64,000 nt of DNA from Xanthomonas citri pv. mangiferaeindicae (GTDB taxonomy: Bacteria; Pseudomonadota; Gammaproteobacteria; Xanthomonadales; Xanthomonadaceae). The stretch spans positions 2,976,001 through 3,040,000 of the forward strand of contig CP016836.1 of the NCBI GenBank assembly GCA_002240395.1, in the 5' to 3' direction. Made by a program: the position numbers and the translations under genes. The notes under the pieces were generated by a model that saw nothing but the letters and a program-made list of their open reading frames with translations, was not told the origin of the DNA and did no database searches. Numbering within the stretch: position 1 is the stretch's first letter; each line of letters starts with the position of its first letter. Below, one piece after another: positions 17,572 through 26,625 of this stretch.

Positions 17572-18999
17572 ATGAACGACGCCGTTGCAGCGCCCGAGTT
17601 TCCCGCCGGCCTGGCGTGGCTGAACCTGCGCGATCCGCTGCGCATGGCGCAGCTGCGCGGGCGGGTCTGTGCGCTGGCGTTCGTCAACCTGGGGTCGGCC
17701 TGGTGCCAGCAGCGGCTGGCCGATCTGGGCCACCTGCGCGCGCGTCATCGCGACCGCCTGCAGGTGGTCGTCGTCCACGTCCCGCGTTTCGACGCCGAAC
17801 GCGACGCCAAGCGCAGCGCGCACCGCGTCGACCTGCAGCAGTACGACTTCCCGGTCGCACACGACGGCGATTGGACCGCCTGGCAGCACTTCGGGCTCGA
17901 TGCCTGGCCGACGGTGCTGCTGATCGATGGCGACGGGTGGGTGCGCGAGCGCATCGTGGGCGAGAACGGCATCCGGGACCTCGATGCGCGGATCGGCACG
18001 CTGGTCGAGGCGCTGACGCCGCAAGCACTTGCTGGCGATCCGATCCGCCTGCGCCGCGACAGCGACCCCGCGCTGCCGCTGCGGTTCCCGGCGGGACTGG
18101 CGGTCTCGGGCGATCTGCTCTATGTCGCCGACTGCGGCCATCACCGCGTGCTCGAATGCGATGCCCGCGGGCGTCTCCTGCGCCAGTTCGGCAGCGGCAG
18201 CGCCGGCTTCATCGACGGCCCGATGGAACTGGCCGCGCTGACCCGACCGCACGGCCTGTGCCTGGCCGGTGGCGCGCTCTATGTCGCCGATACCGGCAAC
18301 CATGCGGTGCGCCGGATCGACCTGCGCAGCGGCGATGTGTCCACCGTCTGCGGTGCCGGCCGGCCCGGCGACACCCTGGCGGGATCGCTGGCCGACCCGC
18401 GCGCGGTCGTGCTCGACCAGCCGCGCGCCGCCGTGCTGTCGGGCGACCGCCTGTACGTCGCGACCGCCGGCGATAACCGGATCTGGCAACTGGACCTGGG
18501 CCAGGCCCGGATTGCGCCGCTGTGCGGCAGCGGTGCACTGGGCATCCGTGACGGCGTGGGCGAGGCGGCGGCATTCGCCGAACCGGTGGCGCTGACCTGC
18601 GTGCAACACACGCTCTACGTCTGCGATGCCGCGGGCTCGGCGATCCGCAGCGTCCACCTGCCGACCGGGCGCGTCACCACGCTGGTCGGCGGTGGGCCGT
18701 GGCAGTTCGGCGCCCTCGACGGCGCGCGCGACGACGCGCAGTTGCAGGCGCCCCAGGCGCTGGCGCTCGATCCCGAGTCGCCGGTGCTGTGGATCGCCGA
18801 CAGCGGCAACGACACCTTGCGCCAGTTGCGTCTGGGCGGGGGCGCGCTGTCGACGGTCGCGCTGCCCCAGCGCTTGCATGGGCCCGCGGCCCTGGCCGTT
18901 GCGGACGGGCGGGTGTGGATCGCCGATACCGATGCCCATGCCGTACTGCAGTTGGACCCGAGCACCGGCGCGCTGCGCCACGTTCCGGTGGGCGAATGA
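17572..18999 (+). CDS. Thioredoxin-like domain plus NHL-repeat protein
   Basis: 475 residues. Residues 15-140 have a thioredoxin/TlpA-like fold pattern (ALAFVNLGSAWCQQR, later GLDAWPTVLLIDGDGWVRERIVGE), then about six NHL-type blades (LYVADCGHHRVLE, LYVADTGNHAVRRIDL, LWIADSGNDTLRQL). This is the architecture of the NHLRC2 family. The usual Cys-x-x-Cys is reduced to a single Cys (WCQQR), so disulfide reductase activity is doubtful. No signal peptide. ATG 17572 was chosen over an upstream in-frame start that adds a non-homologous Arg-rich piece. It overlaps uvrC by 4 bp. Confidence 0.8.
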   Translation: MNDAVAAPEFPAGLAWLNLRDPLRMAQLRGRVCALAFVNLGSAWCQQRLADLGHLRARHRDRLQVVVVHVPRFDAERDAKRSAHRVDLQQYDFPVAHDGDWTAWQHFGLDAWPTVLLIDGDGWVRERIVGENGIRDLDARIGTLVEALTPQALAGDPIRLRRDSDPALPLRFPAGLAVSGDLLYVADCGHHRVLECDARGRLLRQFGSGSAGFIDGPMELAALTRPHGLCLAGGALYVADTGNHAVRRIDLRSGDVSTVCGAGRPGDTLAGSLADPRAVVLDQPRAAVLSGDRLYVATAGDNRIWQLDLGQARIAPLCGSGALGIRDGVGEAAAFAEPVALTCVQHTLYVCDAAGSAIRSVHLPTGRVTTLVGGGPWQFGALDGARDDAQLQAPQALALDPESPVLWIADSGNDTLRQLRLGGGALSTVALPQRLHGPAALAVADGRVWIADTDAHAVLQLDPSTGALRHVPVGE

Positions 19000-20879
19000 C
19001 CGGCACGACGAAAGCGCGCGGCGCGCGTCCGACATTCGATGGCAAGGCATTCGTCGCAGGCCTGAGCACCGCGCCGGGCGTCTATCGCATGATCGCGGCC
19101 GACGATGCGGTGCTCTACGTCGGCAAGGCGGCGGATCTGCGCAAGCGCGTGGCGAGCTATTTCAACGCCACGCCCAAGGCGACGCGGACGATGGCGATGA
19201 TCGCGCAGATCGCGCGCATGGAAGTCACCGTCACCCGCACCGAGGCCGAGGCGCTGTTGCTGGAAAACCAGCTGATCAAGTCGCTCAAGCCGCGCTACAA
19301 CGTCTCGCTGCGCGACGACAAGAGTTATCCCTACGTGCTGGTCACCCGCGACACCTGGCCGCGGATCGCCGTCCATCGCGGCCCGCGCAACGTGCCCGGA
19401 CGCTACTTCGGGCCGTACCCGGGCGTGACCGCGGTGCGCGAAACACTGAACCTGATGCAGAAGCTGTTCAAGCTGCGCAATTGCGAGGACAGCGTGTTCC
19501 GCAACCGCTCGCGGCCCTGTCTGCAGCATCAGATCGGTCGCTGCACCGCGCCGTGCGTCGGGCTGGTATCGGAGCGCGAGTACGCCGACGCGGTCCGGCG
19601 CGCGTCGATGTTCCTCGAAGGTCGCAGCGATGCGCTGACCGACGAGGTCACGCGCGACATGGAAGCGGCGGCTGAACGCCTGGATTTCGAGGAGGCCGCA
19701 CGCTTGCGCGACCTGCTGGGCAACATGCGCGGCATGCAGGCGCGCCAGTACGTCGACGGCAAGGTCGCCGAACTCGATGTGCTCGCCTGCGCGATGCGCG
19801 GCACCCATGCCTGCGTACTGCTGCTGTCGTTCCGCGACGGCCGCAACCTCGGCACCCGCGCGTTCCACCCGCGCACCAACGGCAGCGAGGACCCGGCCGA
19901 GGTGCTCGCCGCGTTCGTGTCCCAGCACTACGCCGAACAGGTGCCGCCGCGCGAGATCGTGCTCGATCGCACGATCGAGGACGTCGCGCTGCTCGAACAG
20001 GCCTTCAGCGAGGCCGCCGGGCGCCGGGTGCAGCTCAAGTGCAACGTGCGCGGCGATCGCGCGCGCTACGTCGACCTGGCACGGCGCAATGCCGAGATCG
20101 CGTTGGCCAGCGAACTCGGCAGCCAGGCCGCGCAGCAGGCACGCGCCGAGTCGCTGCGCGCCATGCTGGGCCTGGCCGAGCCGGCGCAGCGGATCGAGTG
20201 CTTCGACATCAGCCATACGATGGGCGAGGCCACCGTGGCCTCGTGCGTGGTGTTCGATGCGCAGGGGCCGGTGCGCAGCCAGTACCGGCGCTACAACATC
20301 GCCGGCATCGAGCCGGGCGACGACTACGCCGCCATGCACCAGGCGCTCACCCGGCGCTTCCGCAAGGTGGCCGAGGAGGGCGGGGTGATGCCCGACGTGC
20401 TGCTGATCGACGGCGGTGCGGGCCAGGTCGCCCAGGCGCGCGCGGTGCTCGACGGCTACGGCATCACCGGCATCTGCCTGGTGGGCGTGGCCAAGGGCGA
20501 GGCGCGCAAGCCGGGCGACGAGACCTTGCTGCTGCCGGCCACCGACGGGCAGCCGGCGCGCGAACTCAAGCCCGGCGCTGCCTCGCCCGGGCTGCAACTG
20601 GTGCAGCAGGTGCGCGACGAGGCGCACCGCTTCGCGATCACCGGCCATCGCGGCCGGCGCCAGAAGGCGCGCAACACCAGCCGGCTGGAAGACATTCCCG
20701 GCATCGGCCCGCGCCGCCGCGCGAGCCTGCTCAAGCATTTCGGCGGACTCGGCGGTCTGAAGGCAGCCGGCGCGGAGCAGATCGCGCAGGTCGAGGGCGT
20801 CAATGCAGCGCTCGCGCAGCGCATCTATGCGACCCTACACGGGCTCGATGCCGGCACGTCCGGCGCCGGCCAGGACTGA
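18996..20879 (+). CDS. uvrC: Excinuclease ABC subunit C
   Basis: 627 residues. Makes the dual incisions in nucleotide excision repair with UvrAB. N-terminal GIY-YIG nuclease (GVYRMIA, LYVGKA), UvrB-binding UVR helix (EAAAERLDFEEAARLRD), a Cys motif CLQHQIGRCTAPC, an RNase H-like endonuclease domain (ECFDISHT, LLIDGGAGQV) and C-terminal helix-hairpin-helix (IPGIGPRRRASLLKHFG). ATG overlaps the stop of the NHL gene (ATGA). pgsA follows after 16 bp; the uvrC-pgsA pairing is common in proteobacteria. Confidence 0.95.
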   Translation: MTGTTKARGARPTFDGKAFVAGLSTAPGVYRMIAADDAVLYVGKAADLRKRVASYFNATPKATRTMAMIAQIARMEVTVTRTEAEALLLENQLIKSLKPRYNVSLRDDKSYPYVLVTRDTWPRIAVHRGPRNVPGRYFGPYPGVTAVRETLNLMQKLFKLRNCEDSVFRNRSRPCLQHQIGRCTAPCVGLVSEREYADAVRRASMFLEGRSDALTDEVTRDMEAAAERLDFEEAARLRDLLGNMRGMQARQYVDGKVAELDVLACAMRGTHACVLLLSFRDGRNLGTRAFHPRTNGSEDPAEVLAAFVSQHYAEQVPPREIVLDRTIEDVALLEQAFSEAAGRRVQLKCNVRGDRARYVDLARRNAEIALASELGSQAAQQARAESLRAMLGLAEPAQRIECFDISHTMGEATVASCVVFDAQGPVRSQYRRYNIAGIEPGDDYAAMHQALTRRFRKVAEEGGVMPDVLLIDGGAGQVAQARAVLDGYGITGICLVGVAKGEARKPGDETLLLPATDGQPARELKPGAASPGLQLVQQVRDEAHRFAITGHRGRRQKARNTSRLEDIPGIGPRRRASLLKHFGGLGGLKAAGAEQIAQVEGVNAALAQRIYATLHGLDAGTSGAGQD

Positions 20880-20895
20880 TTGCCACGAGTTTGCG

Positions 20896-21495
20896 ATGAA
20901 ATTGACGATTCCCACCTGGCTCACGCTGCTGCGGATCCTGATGATCCCGGTGCTGGTGCTGGTGTTCTACCTGCCGTTCAAATGGACCAACTTCGCCGCC
21001 GCGTTCGTGTTCGGGCTGGCCGCGGTCACCGACTGGCTCGACGGCTGGATCGCGCGTCGCTACGGCCTGTCCTCGGCGTTCGGCGCGTTCCTCGATCCGG
21101 TCGCCGACAAGCTGATGGTCGCCGTGGCGCTGTTTCTGATCGTGCAGGGGCACCCGTCGCCGTGGATGGCGATCTGGGCGGCGGTGATCGTGGGGCGCGA
21201 GATCGCGGTCTCGGCGCTGCGCGAGTGGATGGCCGAGCTTGGGCAGCGCGCGACGGTCAAGGTTGCGGCGATCGGCAAGATCAAGACGATCGCGCAGATG
21301 GTCGCGCTGCTGTGCCTGCTGTACTCGGTCTCGCCCGAGCGGCCCGCGCCGCCGCTGCCGTGGCTGGGGCGCGAGATCTTCGTCATCGGCGACTGGCTGC
21401 TGGCGCTCGCCGCGCTGCTCACGCTGTGGTCGGGGCTGGCGTATCTGCGCGCGGCCTGGCCGATCATGCGCGCGGCCGAACGCAGCAAGTATTGA
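20896..21495 (+). CDS. pgsA: CDP-diacylglycerol--glycerol-3-phosphate 3-phosphatidyltransferase
   Basis: 199-residue inner-membrane enzyme making phosphatidylglycerol-phosphate. The CDP-alcohol phosphotransferase signature is complete from DWLDGWIAR to DPVAD, with Asp, Gly and Arg in the canonical spacing. About five membrane helices. The ATG at 20896 gives the standard N-terminus MKLTIPTWLTLLRI. The stop codon lies inside the -35 box of the following tRNA promoter. Confidence 0.94.
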   Translation: MKLTIPTWLTLLRILMIPVLVLVFYLPFKWTNFAAAFVFGLAAVTDWLDGWIARRYGLSSAFGAFLDPVADKLMVAVALFLIVQGHPSPWMAIWAAVIVGREIAVSALREWMAELGQRATVKVAAIGKIKTIAQMVALLCLLYSVSPERPAPPLPWLGREIFVIGDWLLALAALLTLWSGLAYLRAAWPIMRAAERSKY

Positions 21496-21519
21496 CACCC
21501 CGCCGGCGAACGGTAGAAT
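21492..21519 (+). promoter_or_regulatory. Sigma-70 promoter of the first tRNA-Gly
   Basis: TTGACA at 21492-21497, 16-bp spacer, TAGAAT at 21514-21519. The -35 box overlaps the pgsA stop codon. Transcription would begin a few bases before the tRNA 5' end. Confidence 0.85.
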
Positions 21520-21531
21520 TTCGCCTCCCAA

Positions 21532-21607
<76 letters not shown>

Positions 21608-21618
21608 GTTTCAAACGC

Positions 21619-21650
21619 GAAACCCCGGGTGGCACGCGGGGTTTCGTTTT
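21619..21650 (+). terminator. Rho-independent terminator after tRNA-Gly
   Basis: Stem GAAACCCCG / CGGGGTTTC followed by GTTTT. Confidence 0.75.
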
Positions 21651-21685
21651 GTCGGCAGGGTCTGCGGATCCCGACGACGGTCACC

Positions 21686-21759
21686 GGCCTGGTGGCAGAG
21701 TGGTTATGCAGCGGATTGCAAATCCGTGTACGCCGGTTCGATTCCGACCCAGGCCTCCA
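21686..21759 (+). tRNA. tRNA-Cys (GCA)
   Basis: 74 nt with encoded CCA. Acceptor GGCCTGG / CCAGGCC, anticodon loop ATTGCAAAT (GCA), T-arm CGGTTCGATTCCG. Confidence 0.96.
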
Positions 21760-21804
21760 GCCGGCGCACCACTCGGGTCGCAGGCAGGGTACAATTGAAG
21801 TCAT

Positions 21805-21880
<76 letters not shown>

Positions 21881-21893
21881 GTTCGAAGAAAGA

Positions 21894-21914
21894 CCCCGCG
21901 CAAGCGGGGTTTTT
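21894..21914 (+). terminator. Rho-independent terminator after second tRNA-Gly
   Basis: CCCCGC, short loop, GCGGGG, then TTTTT. Confidence 0.8.
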
Positions 21915-21995
21915 CGTATGTGCGACATGCGGTCATGCCGGTCGGCCACGCTTGGGTTTCAATTCCCGGGGCGCTCAGGCACGCTTGGCGCCGCC

Positions 21996-22082
21996 GCCCG
22001 GATGGCGAAACTGGTAGACGCACCGGACTTAAAATCCGTTGGCCGCAAGGCCGTGCCGGTTCGATTCCGGCTCCGGGCACCA
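21996..22082 (+). tRNA. tRNA-Leu (TAA)
   Basis: 87 nt, class II with a long variable arm and encoded CCA. Acceptor GCCCGGA / TCCGGGC; anticodon loop CTTAAAA (TAA); T-arm CGGTTCGATTCCG. Confidence 0.96.
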
Positions 22083-22218
22083 TCGCAGGCAGCGTAGGCG
22101 ACTGCCGCGTGAACACGCGTCGCGCCTGTGCATCGTGTCATGTCGCCTTCACCCGGCGGCCCCTAGATTCTTCGGTGACGCTCATAGGGGATCGAGGCGC
22201 ATCGCGACCGCGGATGCG

Positions 22219-23208
22219 ATGCAAGGTATGGCCGCCTCCAGAGTCCGCGACGATTTCCAGCTCGCGATCGTGTCCCTGCTCGGGCTCACGACGCTGCTGA
22301 CGCTGTCGGGCTTCATGCTCTGGCGCAGCCTGTGCGGGGAATGGACGCTGGCCGCGTTCGACGCGCTCGTGATCCTGGCGATTGCCGTGGTCGTGGGGCG
22401 CGCTTGGCGCACCGGCCGGACCGACGCGGCCGGCGGGCTGATGGCGGTGCTCAACTCCGGCTTCTGCGTCGCGGCCTGCGTGCTGATCGGCAATGCCGCC
22501 GGTGGCTGGGTCTACGTGGTGCTGATGACTAACTTCTACATCACGCGCACCGACATCGCCGCGTGGTGCGGCGGTGCGCTGATCGTGGTCGCGACCGCGC
22601 TGCTGATCGTGCCCGATGCCAGCCTCGGCGAGTTGGCGACCGCGATCACCTGGTCGCTGGTGTACGCGTTCTCGTTCGCCTTCTCGCGCCGCCTGCGCGA
22701 CTACAGCGATTCGCTGGAGCGTCGGGCGATGCTCGACCCGCTGACCCGACTGCCCAACCGCGGCGCGATGGAAGCGCATCTGCGTAGTCTGGTCGACGAT
22801 CGCCGGCAGCCCGGGATCGGCCTGCTGGTGCTGGACCTCGACCGCTTCAAGGCGGTCAACGACACCTTCGGTCATGCGGTCGGCGATGCGGTGCTGGTCG
22901 AGCTGGGTGCGATCCTGCGCGACACGCTGCGCGAGGACGACGCGGTTTACCGCTTCGGTGGCGAGGAGTTCGTGCTCGTGCTGCCCGCGGACGACGATGC
23001 GGCGCTGAAGGCCGCGGCCGAGCGCGTGCGGGGGGAGGTCGAACGGCGCCTGCGCAGTCCCGCCGGCCCGATCACAGTGTCGATCGGCGGCGCCATGCTG
23101 GCCACCGAGCACGACTGGCAGGACTGGTTCGGGCGGGCCGACACCGCGCTCTACCTCGCCAAGCGCGCAGGCCGCAACCGCACGCACATCGCCCAGGCGC
23201 TGGACTGA
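22219..23208 (+). CDS. Membrane diguanylate cyclase (GGDEF)
   Basis: About 329 residues. Roughly five membrane helices (residues 10-150) are followed by a GGDEF domain that makes cyclic di-GMP. The active motif reads GGEEF inside YRFGGEEFVLVL. An RxxD inhibitory I-site (REDD) lies exactly five residues upstream of it, so product feedback inhibition is likely. No periplasmic sensor domain is obvious. Start is uncertain between ATG 22219 and ATG 22228. Confidence 0.88.
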   Translation: MQGMAASRVRDDFQLAIVSLLGLTTLLTLSGFMLWRSLCGEWTLAAFDALVILAIAVVVGRAWRTGRTDAAGGLMAVLNSGFCVAACVLIGNAAGGWVYVVLMTNFYITRTDIAAWCGGALIVVATALLIVPDASLGELATAITWSLVYAFSFAFSRRLRDYSDSLERRAMLDPLTRLPNRGAMEAHLRSLVDDRRQPGIGLLVLDLDRFKAVNDTFGHAVGDAVLVELGAILRDTLREDDAVYRFGGEEFVLVLPADDDAALKAAAERVRGEVERRLRSPAGPITVSIGGAMLATEHDWQDWFGRADTALYLAKRAGRNRTHIAQALD

Positions 23209-23244
23209 CACAGCCTCGCTTGGTGGGCCGCCAACGCTGTGGGG

Positions 23245-23601
23245 TCAGGGCAACAGGTCGAGCAGGCGTTCGGTCGGTCGGCCGATGACCGCGCGGTCGC
23301 CGTGCACCAGGATCGGGCGCTCGATCAGCTTCGGATGGGCCGCCATGGCCGCGATGATTGCCGCGTCGTCGAGCGCCGGGTCGGCCAGGCCCAGGTCGGC
23401 ATAGACCGCCTCGCCCGTGCGCAGCAGTGCCCGCGGGGCGAGGTCCAGGCGCTGCAGCAACTCGCGCAGCGCAGCGGCATCGGGTGGGGTCTCCAGATAG
23501 TGCAGCACCTGCGGCGCGATGCCGCGTGCCTGCAGCAGCTCGAGCGCGGCGCGCGATTTCGAGCAGCGGGGGTTGTGATAGAGGACAAAGGGATCACTCA
23601 T
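23245..23601 (-). CDS. arsC: ArsC-family arsenate reductase (glutaredoxin type)
   Basis: 118 residues, thioredoxin-fold protein with the catalytic block HNPRCSKSR at about residues 9-17 and the downstream Arg in RPILVHGDRAVIGRP. The family reduces arsenate using glutaredoxin; closely related YfgD proteins have unproven substrates. It has no arsR or arsB neighbours. Its ATG overlaps the stop of the symporter gene (ATGA), so it is co-translated as the last gene of a leftward operon. Confidence 0.85.
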   Translation of the reverse strand: MSDPFVLYHNPRCSKSRAALELLQARGIAPQVLHYLETPPDAAALRELLQRLDLAPRALLRTGEAVYADLGLADPALDDAAIIAAMAAHPKLIERPILVHGDRAVIGRPTERLLDLLP

Positions 23602-24899
23602 GTCGCGGGAGGTTCGCTATCGGAAGAAGGGGGATGCGCGCCGCTGCGCCGTGCGACCACACCGGTCGCGGTCACGTCGGCGGTGGTGTTGGTGACGGTC
23701 GCGAAGGCGTCGGGCAGGGTGTCGACGGCCAGCAGCACGCCGAGTGGCTCCACCGGCAGGCCGACGGCCTGGGTGACCGGCAGGTTGTTGGTCATGAAGC
23801 TGACCTGCCCGGGCAGGCCCACCGAGCCCATGCTGATCACGATGGCGAGCGCGACCGCGATCGCCAACTGGCCGGCGCCCAGCTCGATGCCGTAGATCCA
23901 GGCGATGAAGCTCACCACGCTCAAATACTGCACCGGGCTGGCGATGCGGAACAACGAGACCGCCATCGGCAACACCAGTGAAGTCACCGCCAGTGGATAG
24001 CCCAGGCGGCTGCGCGCGCTGTCGACCATCACCGGCAGCGCGGCCAGCGACGACTGGGTGCTCGCCGCGATTGCCTGCACCGGTAACAACGCCGCGGCAA
24101 AGCGCGCCGGCCGCTCGCCGGCGACGACGACCGCGATGACGTACATCAGCAGCGTGATCGCCACATACAGCACGCACTGCAGCGCGATATAGGTGCCCAG
24201 TGCGGCGAACACGCCCAGGCCGACATGCGCGCAGACCGACAACACCAGCGCGAACACGCCCAAGGGCGCCGCGACCAGCACCCAGCGCACGACCACGATC
24301 ATGGCATCGGCGATCGTGCGCACCAGCTCGAGCATGCGTTCGCGGCGCGCGGCTTCCAGACGGGTCAGCGCGAAACCGAAGAACATCGAGAACACCACCA
24401 GCGGCAGCATCGCACTGGCGGCCGCGGCGGCGATCGCGTTGCTGGGAATCAGGCTGGTGATCCACAGGCCGAACGCCGGAGCCTGCGGCAGCACCTCGGG
24501 CGCGCCGATCGCGGCGCGGAACAGCGCGGCCTGGGACTCGTCGCGCGGTACCAGCGACAGCAGCGCCGGCGCGGCGAGTGCGGCGAACGTTGCCGACAGC
24601 GCCAGCATCACAACGAAGGTGCCCATTGCCAGGCGCGCGGTGCGCCCGGACGCGGCGGCATCGGACGCGGCATTGACCCCCACGACCACGAGCGCCGCGA
24701 CCAGCGGCACCACCGTCATCTGCAGCGCATGCAGCCATAGCGTGCCGATCGGCTGGGCGATGTCGGCGGTGCGTACCGCAACCTGGGGGTCCCAGGCGGC
24801 CAGCGCCAGTCCAATGACGGCACCGGCCAGCAGCGCGAGCAGCACGCGCGCGGGCATCGACAGACGGAAGCGGGCGGGCGCGGACGGGCTGGGCGTCAT
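23598..24899 (-). CDS. Dicarboxylate/amino acid:cation symporter family protein with altered binding site
   Basis: 433 residues, DAACS (GltP) family with eight helices and two re-entrant loops. The HP1 serine motif is present (STQSSLAALP). In TM8 the pattern DTLPDAFATVTNTTAD aligns with Pyrococcus Glt DAILDMGRTMVNVTGD: Asp390, Asp394, Asn401 and Asp405 are kept but Arg397, which binds the acidic side chain, is Ala. In TM7 the NMDGT motif is replaced by a sequence like FRIAS. It is probably a transporter of something other than aspartate or glutamate. Start at ATG 24899 is preferred to 24938. It is fourth in a leftward operon with muropeptide enzymes. Confidence 0.8.
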   Translation of the reverse strand: MTPSPSAPARFRLSMPARVLLALLAGAVIGLALAAWDPQVAVRTADIAQPIGTLWLHALQMTVVPLVAALVVVGVNAASDAAASGRTARLAMGTFVVMLALSATFAALAAPALLSLVPRDESQAALFRAAIGAPEVLPQAPAFGLWITSLIPSNAIAAAAASAMLPLVVFSMFFGFALTRLEAARRERMLELVRTIADAMIVVVRWVLVAAPLGVFALVLSVCAHVGLGVFAALGTYIALQCVLYVAITLLMYVIAVVVAGERPARFAAALLPVQAIAASTQSSLAALPVMVDSARSRLGYPLAVTSLVLPMAVSLFRIASPVQYLSVVSFIAWIYGIELGAGQLAIAVALAIVISMGSVGLPGQVSFMTNNLPVTQAVGLPVEPLGVLLAVDTLPDAFATVTNTTADVTATGVVARRSGAHPPSSDSEPPAT

Positions 24900-24966
24900 C
24901 GGTCGAGTCGGCAGGGGCGGGCCCGGCGAGCATGCCATGTCGACGGCCGTGTGCGATGCCGGTCGG

Positions 24967-25446
24967 TCATCGCGCCGTGGCTGCGTCCAGCGGCAGCGTC
25001 AGCATGTCCCGATGGTCGTCGACGAAGCCCGCCCGCAGGTACAGCGCCTTGGCGCGCGGGTTGTGGTGATGCACCTCCAGCCGCAGCATCGCCACGCCCC
25101 AGGCGCGGCTGCGTTCGGCCGCCAGGGCCAGCGCCTGCGCCCCCAGGCCGCGGCCGCGCGCCTGTGGCGCGACATAGAGTTCGTCGAGCAGCGCGAACGC
25201 GCCGCCCTGTTCGAGGCTGAAGCCCCGCGTGAGCACCAGATAGCCGTCGTCGCCGTCATCGCCGAGCAGCAGTACCGCGCCGTGCGTGGGGTCGGCCAAC
25301 AGCGCATCGAGCCCGGCGCCGACGCGGACCGGATCGAACACCAGGCGGTCCTCCGCATAGAACGCACGCATCATCGCCAGCACATGCGCGCGATCGGCGG
25401 CTGTCGCGTCGCGCGCGGCGGGCACCGGATCGACAGGAAGCACCAT
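24967..25446 (-). CDS. GNAT family N-acetyltransferase
   Basis: 159 residues. The acetyl-CoA-binding motif A is clear (LLDELYVAPQARGRGLGAQA; the QARGRGLG stretch binds pyrophosphate), with a motif B tail RAKALYLRAGF. Substrate unknown. It lies between the dipeptide epimerase (55 bp upstream) and the symporter (67 bp downstream), so an amino acid or short peptide is a reasonable guess, not shown by sequence. Start MVLPVDPVP at 25446. Confidence 0.85.
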   Translation of the reverse strand: MVLPVDPVPAARDATAADRAHVLAMMRAFYAEDRLVFDPVRVGAGLDALLADPTHGAVLLLGDDGDDGYLVLTRGFSLEQGGAFALLDELYVAPQARGRGLGAQALALAAERSRAWGVAMLRLEVHHHNPRAKALYLRAGFVDDHRDMLTLPLDAATAR

Positions 25447-25501
25447 CGGACAACTCCACACAAGGGCAGGACGCCCTATTGTCGCCCGGAGGCGAATGGA
25501 C

Positions 25502-26602
25502 TCAGGCGGGAAGCGGGACGAGGTCGCGGATCGACACGATCCCCAGGCCCGGCGCATCGCCGAGGGTGATGCTCGGGCCATCGAATCGGACACCGCCCTC
25601 GACCGGGTCGTAGGCGCACAGCGACGGGCCGTCGAGATCGACCTTGGTGATCGCATCGGCCTTGGCAACCGCCAGGTGCACGGCCGCGGCGACACTGATG
25701 CTGCTCTCGAGCATGCAGCCGATCATGCAATCGATGCCATGCAGAGCGGCGATGTCGGCCAGTCGGATCGCGTTCGACAGCCCGCCGGTCTTCATCAATT
25801 TGATGTTGACGATGTCGGCCGCGCGCATCCGGATCAGTTCGATCAGCTCGACCGGGCCGAACACGCTTTCATCGGCCATGACCGGAACCGCGACGCGGTC
25901 GGTGACGAACTTCAGGCCCTGCAGGTCGTGCGCCGGCACCGGTTGCTCGAGCAGTTCGGGCTGGATGCCGGCCGCCTCCAGCCGGTGCATCGTCTGCACG
26001 GCCTGCTTGGGCGACCAGCCCTGGTTGGCATCGAGCCGCAGCGTGGCGCGACCGTCGACCGCGGCGTGGACCGCGCGGATGCGCTCGAGGTCCAGCGCGG
26101 TGTCCTGACCGACCTTGACCTTCAGCGCGCGGAAACCGCGCGCGAGCGCGGCCTGGGCGTCGGCGACCATCGTGTCGACATCGCCGACGCTGATCGTGAG
26201 GTCGGTGGCCAGTACCGGCTCACCGCCGCCGCCGAGGATGCGGTACAGCGGCGCACCGTGCAGTTGTGCGAACAGGTCGTAGAGCGCGATCTCGACCGCG
26301 GCCTTGGCGCTGGTGTTGCGGACCAGCGCGGTCTGCACCAGGCGCACGAGGCGGTTGAGGTCGCCGATCTCCTGGCCGACCAGCCGGGGCGCGATGACCT
26401 GCGCGATCGCCGCGACGATCGCGCCGTGGGTGTCGCCGGTGATCACCGCGGTTGCGGCGGCTTCGCCGTGGCCGACGTGACCGGTATCGGTGTGGATCGT
26501 GACGACGACGTCCTCGACCCGTTCGACCGTGCGCAGCGCGGTCTTGAACGGCGTCCGCAGCGGCACGCGCAACATGTGCAGGCGAATGTCGGTGATCTTC
26601 AT
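25502..26602 (-). CDS. L-Ala-D/L-Glu (dipeptide) epimerase, enolase superfamily
   Basis: 366 residues. Muconate-lactonizing subgroup of the enolase superfamily. Catalytic elements visible: first lysine motif ALKVKVG, metal ligands in RLDANQGW, a Glu in LLEQPV, Asp in ADESVFG, the second catalytic Lys in NIKLMKTGG, and GCMLES near the C-terminus. Members next to murein hydrolases epimerize L-Ala-D-Glu from recycled peptidoglycan into L-Ala-L-Glu. It follows the NlpC/P60 gene by 23 bp, which strongly favours that role. ATG at 26602. Confidence 0.88.
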   Translation of the reverse strand: MKITDIRLHMLRVPLRTPFKTALRTVERVEDVVVTIHTDTGHVGHGEAAATAVITGDTHGAIVAAIAQVIAPRLVGQEIGDLNRLVRLVQTALVRNTSAKAAVEIALYDLFAQLHGAPLYRILGGGGEPVLATDLTISVGDVDTMVADAQAALARGFRALKVKVGQDTALDLERIRAVHAAVDGRATLRLDANQGWSPKQAVQTMHRLEAAGIQPELLEQPVPAHDLQGLKFVTDRVAVPVMADESVFGPVELIELIRMRAADIVNIKLMKTGGLSNAIRLADIAALHGIDCMIGCMLESSISVAAAVHLAVAKADAITKVDLDGPSLCAYDPVEGGVRFDGPSITLGDAPGLGIVSIRDLVPLPA

Positions 26603-26625
26603 GGCGGCAGGTCCGGGCAGGGCGG

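Noticed and set aside
23245..23601. Arsenic-resistance operon
   Set aside because: Only arsC is present; there is no arsR, arsB or acr3 nearby, and it is the tail of a peptide-related operon.
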